The position numbers were made by a program, and so were the translations under genes. A stretch of 64,000 nt of DNA, from positions 5,704,001-5,768,000 of the forward strand of contig NZ_CP055481.1 of the NCBI RefSeq assembly GCF_013705725.1, read 5' to 3'. Positions 62,730-64,000 of the stretch are shown piece by piece. The stretch comes from Klebsiella sp. RHBSTW-00484 (GTDB lineage Bacteria > Pseudomonadota > Gammaproteobacteria > Enterobacterales > Enterobacteriaceae). Numbering within the stretch: position 1 is the stretch's first letter; each line of letters starts with the position of its first letter. Under the pieces are notes generated by a model. That model worked only from the letters and a program-made list of their open reading frames with translations, did not search any database and had not been told where the DNA came from.

Positions 62730-64000
62730 ATGCTCACGCCATATATTTCAATGGCGGGGATCGGCAAATCCTTTGGTCCGGTTCACGCATTAAAATCGGT
62801 TGATTTAACTGTTTACCCTCACGAAATACATGCGTTATTAGGGGAAAATGGTGCCGGTAAATCAACGCTGATGAAAGTTCTGTCGGGAATACATGAACCG
62901 ACCAAAGGCACCATTACCATTAATAACGTCAACTACGATAAGCTGGACCATAAATTAGCGGCCCAGCTCGGCATCGGTATTATTTATCAAGAACTCAGCG
63001 TTATTGATGAATTAACGGTGTTGGAGAATTTATATATTGGCCGTCACCTGACGAAAAAAGTCTGTGGCGTCCAAGTTATCGACTGGCGAGAAATGCGCGT
63101 GCGGGCGGCAATGATGCTACTGCGCGTTGGATTAAAAGTCGGCCTGGACGAGAAAGTAGCGAACCTGTCCATCAGCCACAAACAGATGCTGGAAATCGCC
63201 AAGACGCTGATGCTCGACGCTAAAGTGCTGATTATGGATGAACCCACCTCTTCGTTGACCAACAAAGAGGTGGATTACCTGTTTCTGATCATGAACCAAC
63301 TGCGCAAAGAGGGCACCGCCATCGTGTATATCTCGCACAAGCTGGCGGAAATTCGCCGCATCTGCGACCGCTACACGGTGATGAAAGACGGCAGCAGCGT
63401 GTGCAGCGGGATGGTCAGCGAAGTGAATAACGATGACATCGTGCGCCTGATGATCGGTCGCGAGCTGCAAAACCGCTTTAACGCCATGAAAGAGAGTACC
63501 GGCAACATCGTGCGCGAAACGGTCTTCGAAGTGAAAAATGTCACCAGCCACGACAAGAAAAAAGTTCGCGATATCTCCTTTAGCGTCAATCGCGGCGAAA
63601 TTCTCGGCTTTGCCGGACTGGTGGGCTCCGGGCGCACTGAATTGATGGACTGCTTGTTCGGTGTCGATAAGCGTGCAGGCGGCAAAATCTACCTGAATGG
63701 CAAAGAGATCTCCCCTCGCTCGCCGCTGGACGCTTTAAAGAAAGGTATGGGCTACATCACCGAAAGTCGCCGGGAAAACGGCTTTTTCCCCAATTTTTCC
63801 ATCGCCCAGAATATGGCGGTTAGCCAGAGCCTTAAGCGCGGCGGTTATAAAGGGGCAATGGGGCTATTTCACGAAAGCAGTGAACACAAAACGGCTGAAG
63901 AGCAGCGCCAGCTGCTGGGGCTGAAGTGTCATTCAGTCGATCAGAACATTGGCGAACTCTCCGGCGGAAACCAGCAAAAAGTGCTGATTTCCAAGTGGTT
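62730..64000 (+). CDS. alsA: D-allose ABC transporter ATPase (cut by window edge)
   Basis: The first 423 codons of a sugar ABC ATPase with two nucleotide-binding domains. Domain 1 has GENGAGKST, LSISHKQMLEIAKT and LIMDEPTSSL; domain 2 starts after about residue 265 and shows GLVGSGRTEL and the signature LSGGNQQKVLISKW just before the window end. E. coli AlsA is 510 residues, so about 85 are missing. AAAGGAAA before the ATG supports the start. Confidence 0.95.
   Translation, partial: MLTPYISMAGIGKSFGPVHALKSVDLTVYPHEIHALLGENGAGKSTLMKVLSGIHEPTKGTITINNVNYDKLDHKLAAQLGIGIIYQELSVIDELTVLENLYIGRHLTKKVCGVQVIDWREMRVRAAMMLLRVGLKVGLDEKVANLSISHKQMLEIAKTLMLDAKVLIMDEPTSSLTNKEVDYLFLIMNQLRKEGTAIVYISHKLAEIRRICDRYTVMKDGSSVCSGMVSEVNNDDIVRLMIGRELQNRFNAMKESTGNIVRETVFEVKNVTSHDKKKVRDISFSVNRGEILGFAGLVGSGRTELMDCLFGVDKRAGGKIYLNGKEISPRSPLDALKKGMGYITESRRENGFFPNFSIAQNMAVSQSLKRGGYKGAMGLFHESSEHKTAEEQRQLLGLKCHSVDQNIGELSGGNQQKVLISKW

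Overview
This window looks like the chromosome of a member of the Enterobacteriaceae (Klebsiella/Raoultella/Enterobacter-like; genus not settled from sequence alone). Many proteins closely resemble E. coli ones (ProP, MelA, MelR, CbpA/CbpM, YjdM, YjdN, Phn proteins, RpiB, AlsR/B/A, YjdP). The left 39 kb is horizontally acquired DNA. Two copies of a tRNA-Phe 3' end, at 32524-32546 and 39214-39235, show that two elements sit in tandem at a tRNA-Phe gene whose intact copy must lie left of the window.

Island 1 (1 to about 32.5 kb, left end outside). It starts with an RND efflux operon run by its own two-component system (1-3755) and a divergent MipA-type outer-membrane protein (3882-4667). An 11-bp phased CTTGAT repeat lies before both the pump and mipA. 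After IS3-type debris comes a gold/drug resistance block: golB plus gesABC, each with a MerR-type 19-bp-spacer promoter, but no golS or golT. From 12.9 to 14.3 kb lies a scar zone: an IS66 tail, the left end of an IS256-family element, and a frameshifted 5' fragment of the type VI gene tssB. From 15 to 32.4 kb is a CP4/P4-like island body: DUF2913, two inovirus-Gp2/YfjJ-like proteins around three small zinc-ribbon proteins and AlpA, an OLD-family nuclease, a VOC protein, a WYL regulator leading a set of small envelope proteins, YfjQ-like, KlcA/ArdB, RadC-like, YeeT-like, the CbeA/CbtA toxin-antitoxin pair, DUF5983 and DUF4942.

Island 2 (about 32.5-39.2 kb) is a compact AT-rich integrative mobilizable element: P4-type integrase, an unknown small protein, a MobA relaxase with a MobB-like gene nested in another frame, MobC, a small acidic protein, an oriT candidate, one exported protein of unknown function, and an AlpA-like regulator. 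Repeated GTTGGTAAA and TGTCTACT motifs near both ends look like integrase/excisionase arm sites.

From 39.2 kb rightward is core-like chromosome: an NAD(P)H oxidoreductase with a divergent TetR and tandem operators, a DsbA-family protein, a TerC-family membrane protein, an ERIC repeat, cbpAM, melA/melR (no melB), proP, yjdM, yjdN, and a carbon-phosphorus lyase operon phnFGHIJKLMNP (no phnCDE or phnO here). Then come a small phosphatase-like operon with two membrane proteins, yjdP, rpiB, and the allose operon alsR-alsB-alsA, cut off at the right end. REP/BIME-type repeats sit inside the phn operon (phnK-phnL) and the als operon (alsB-alsA).
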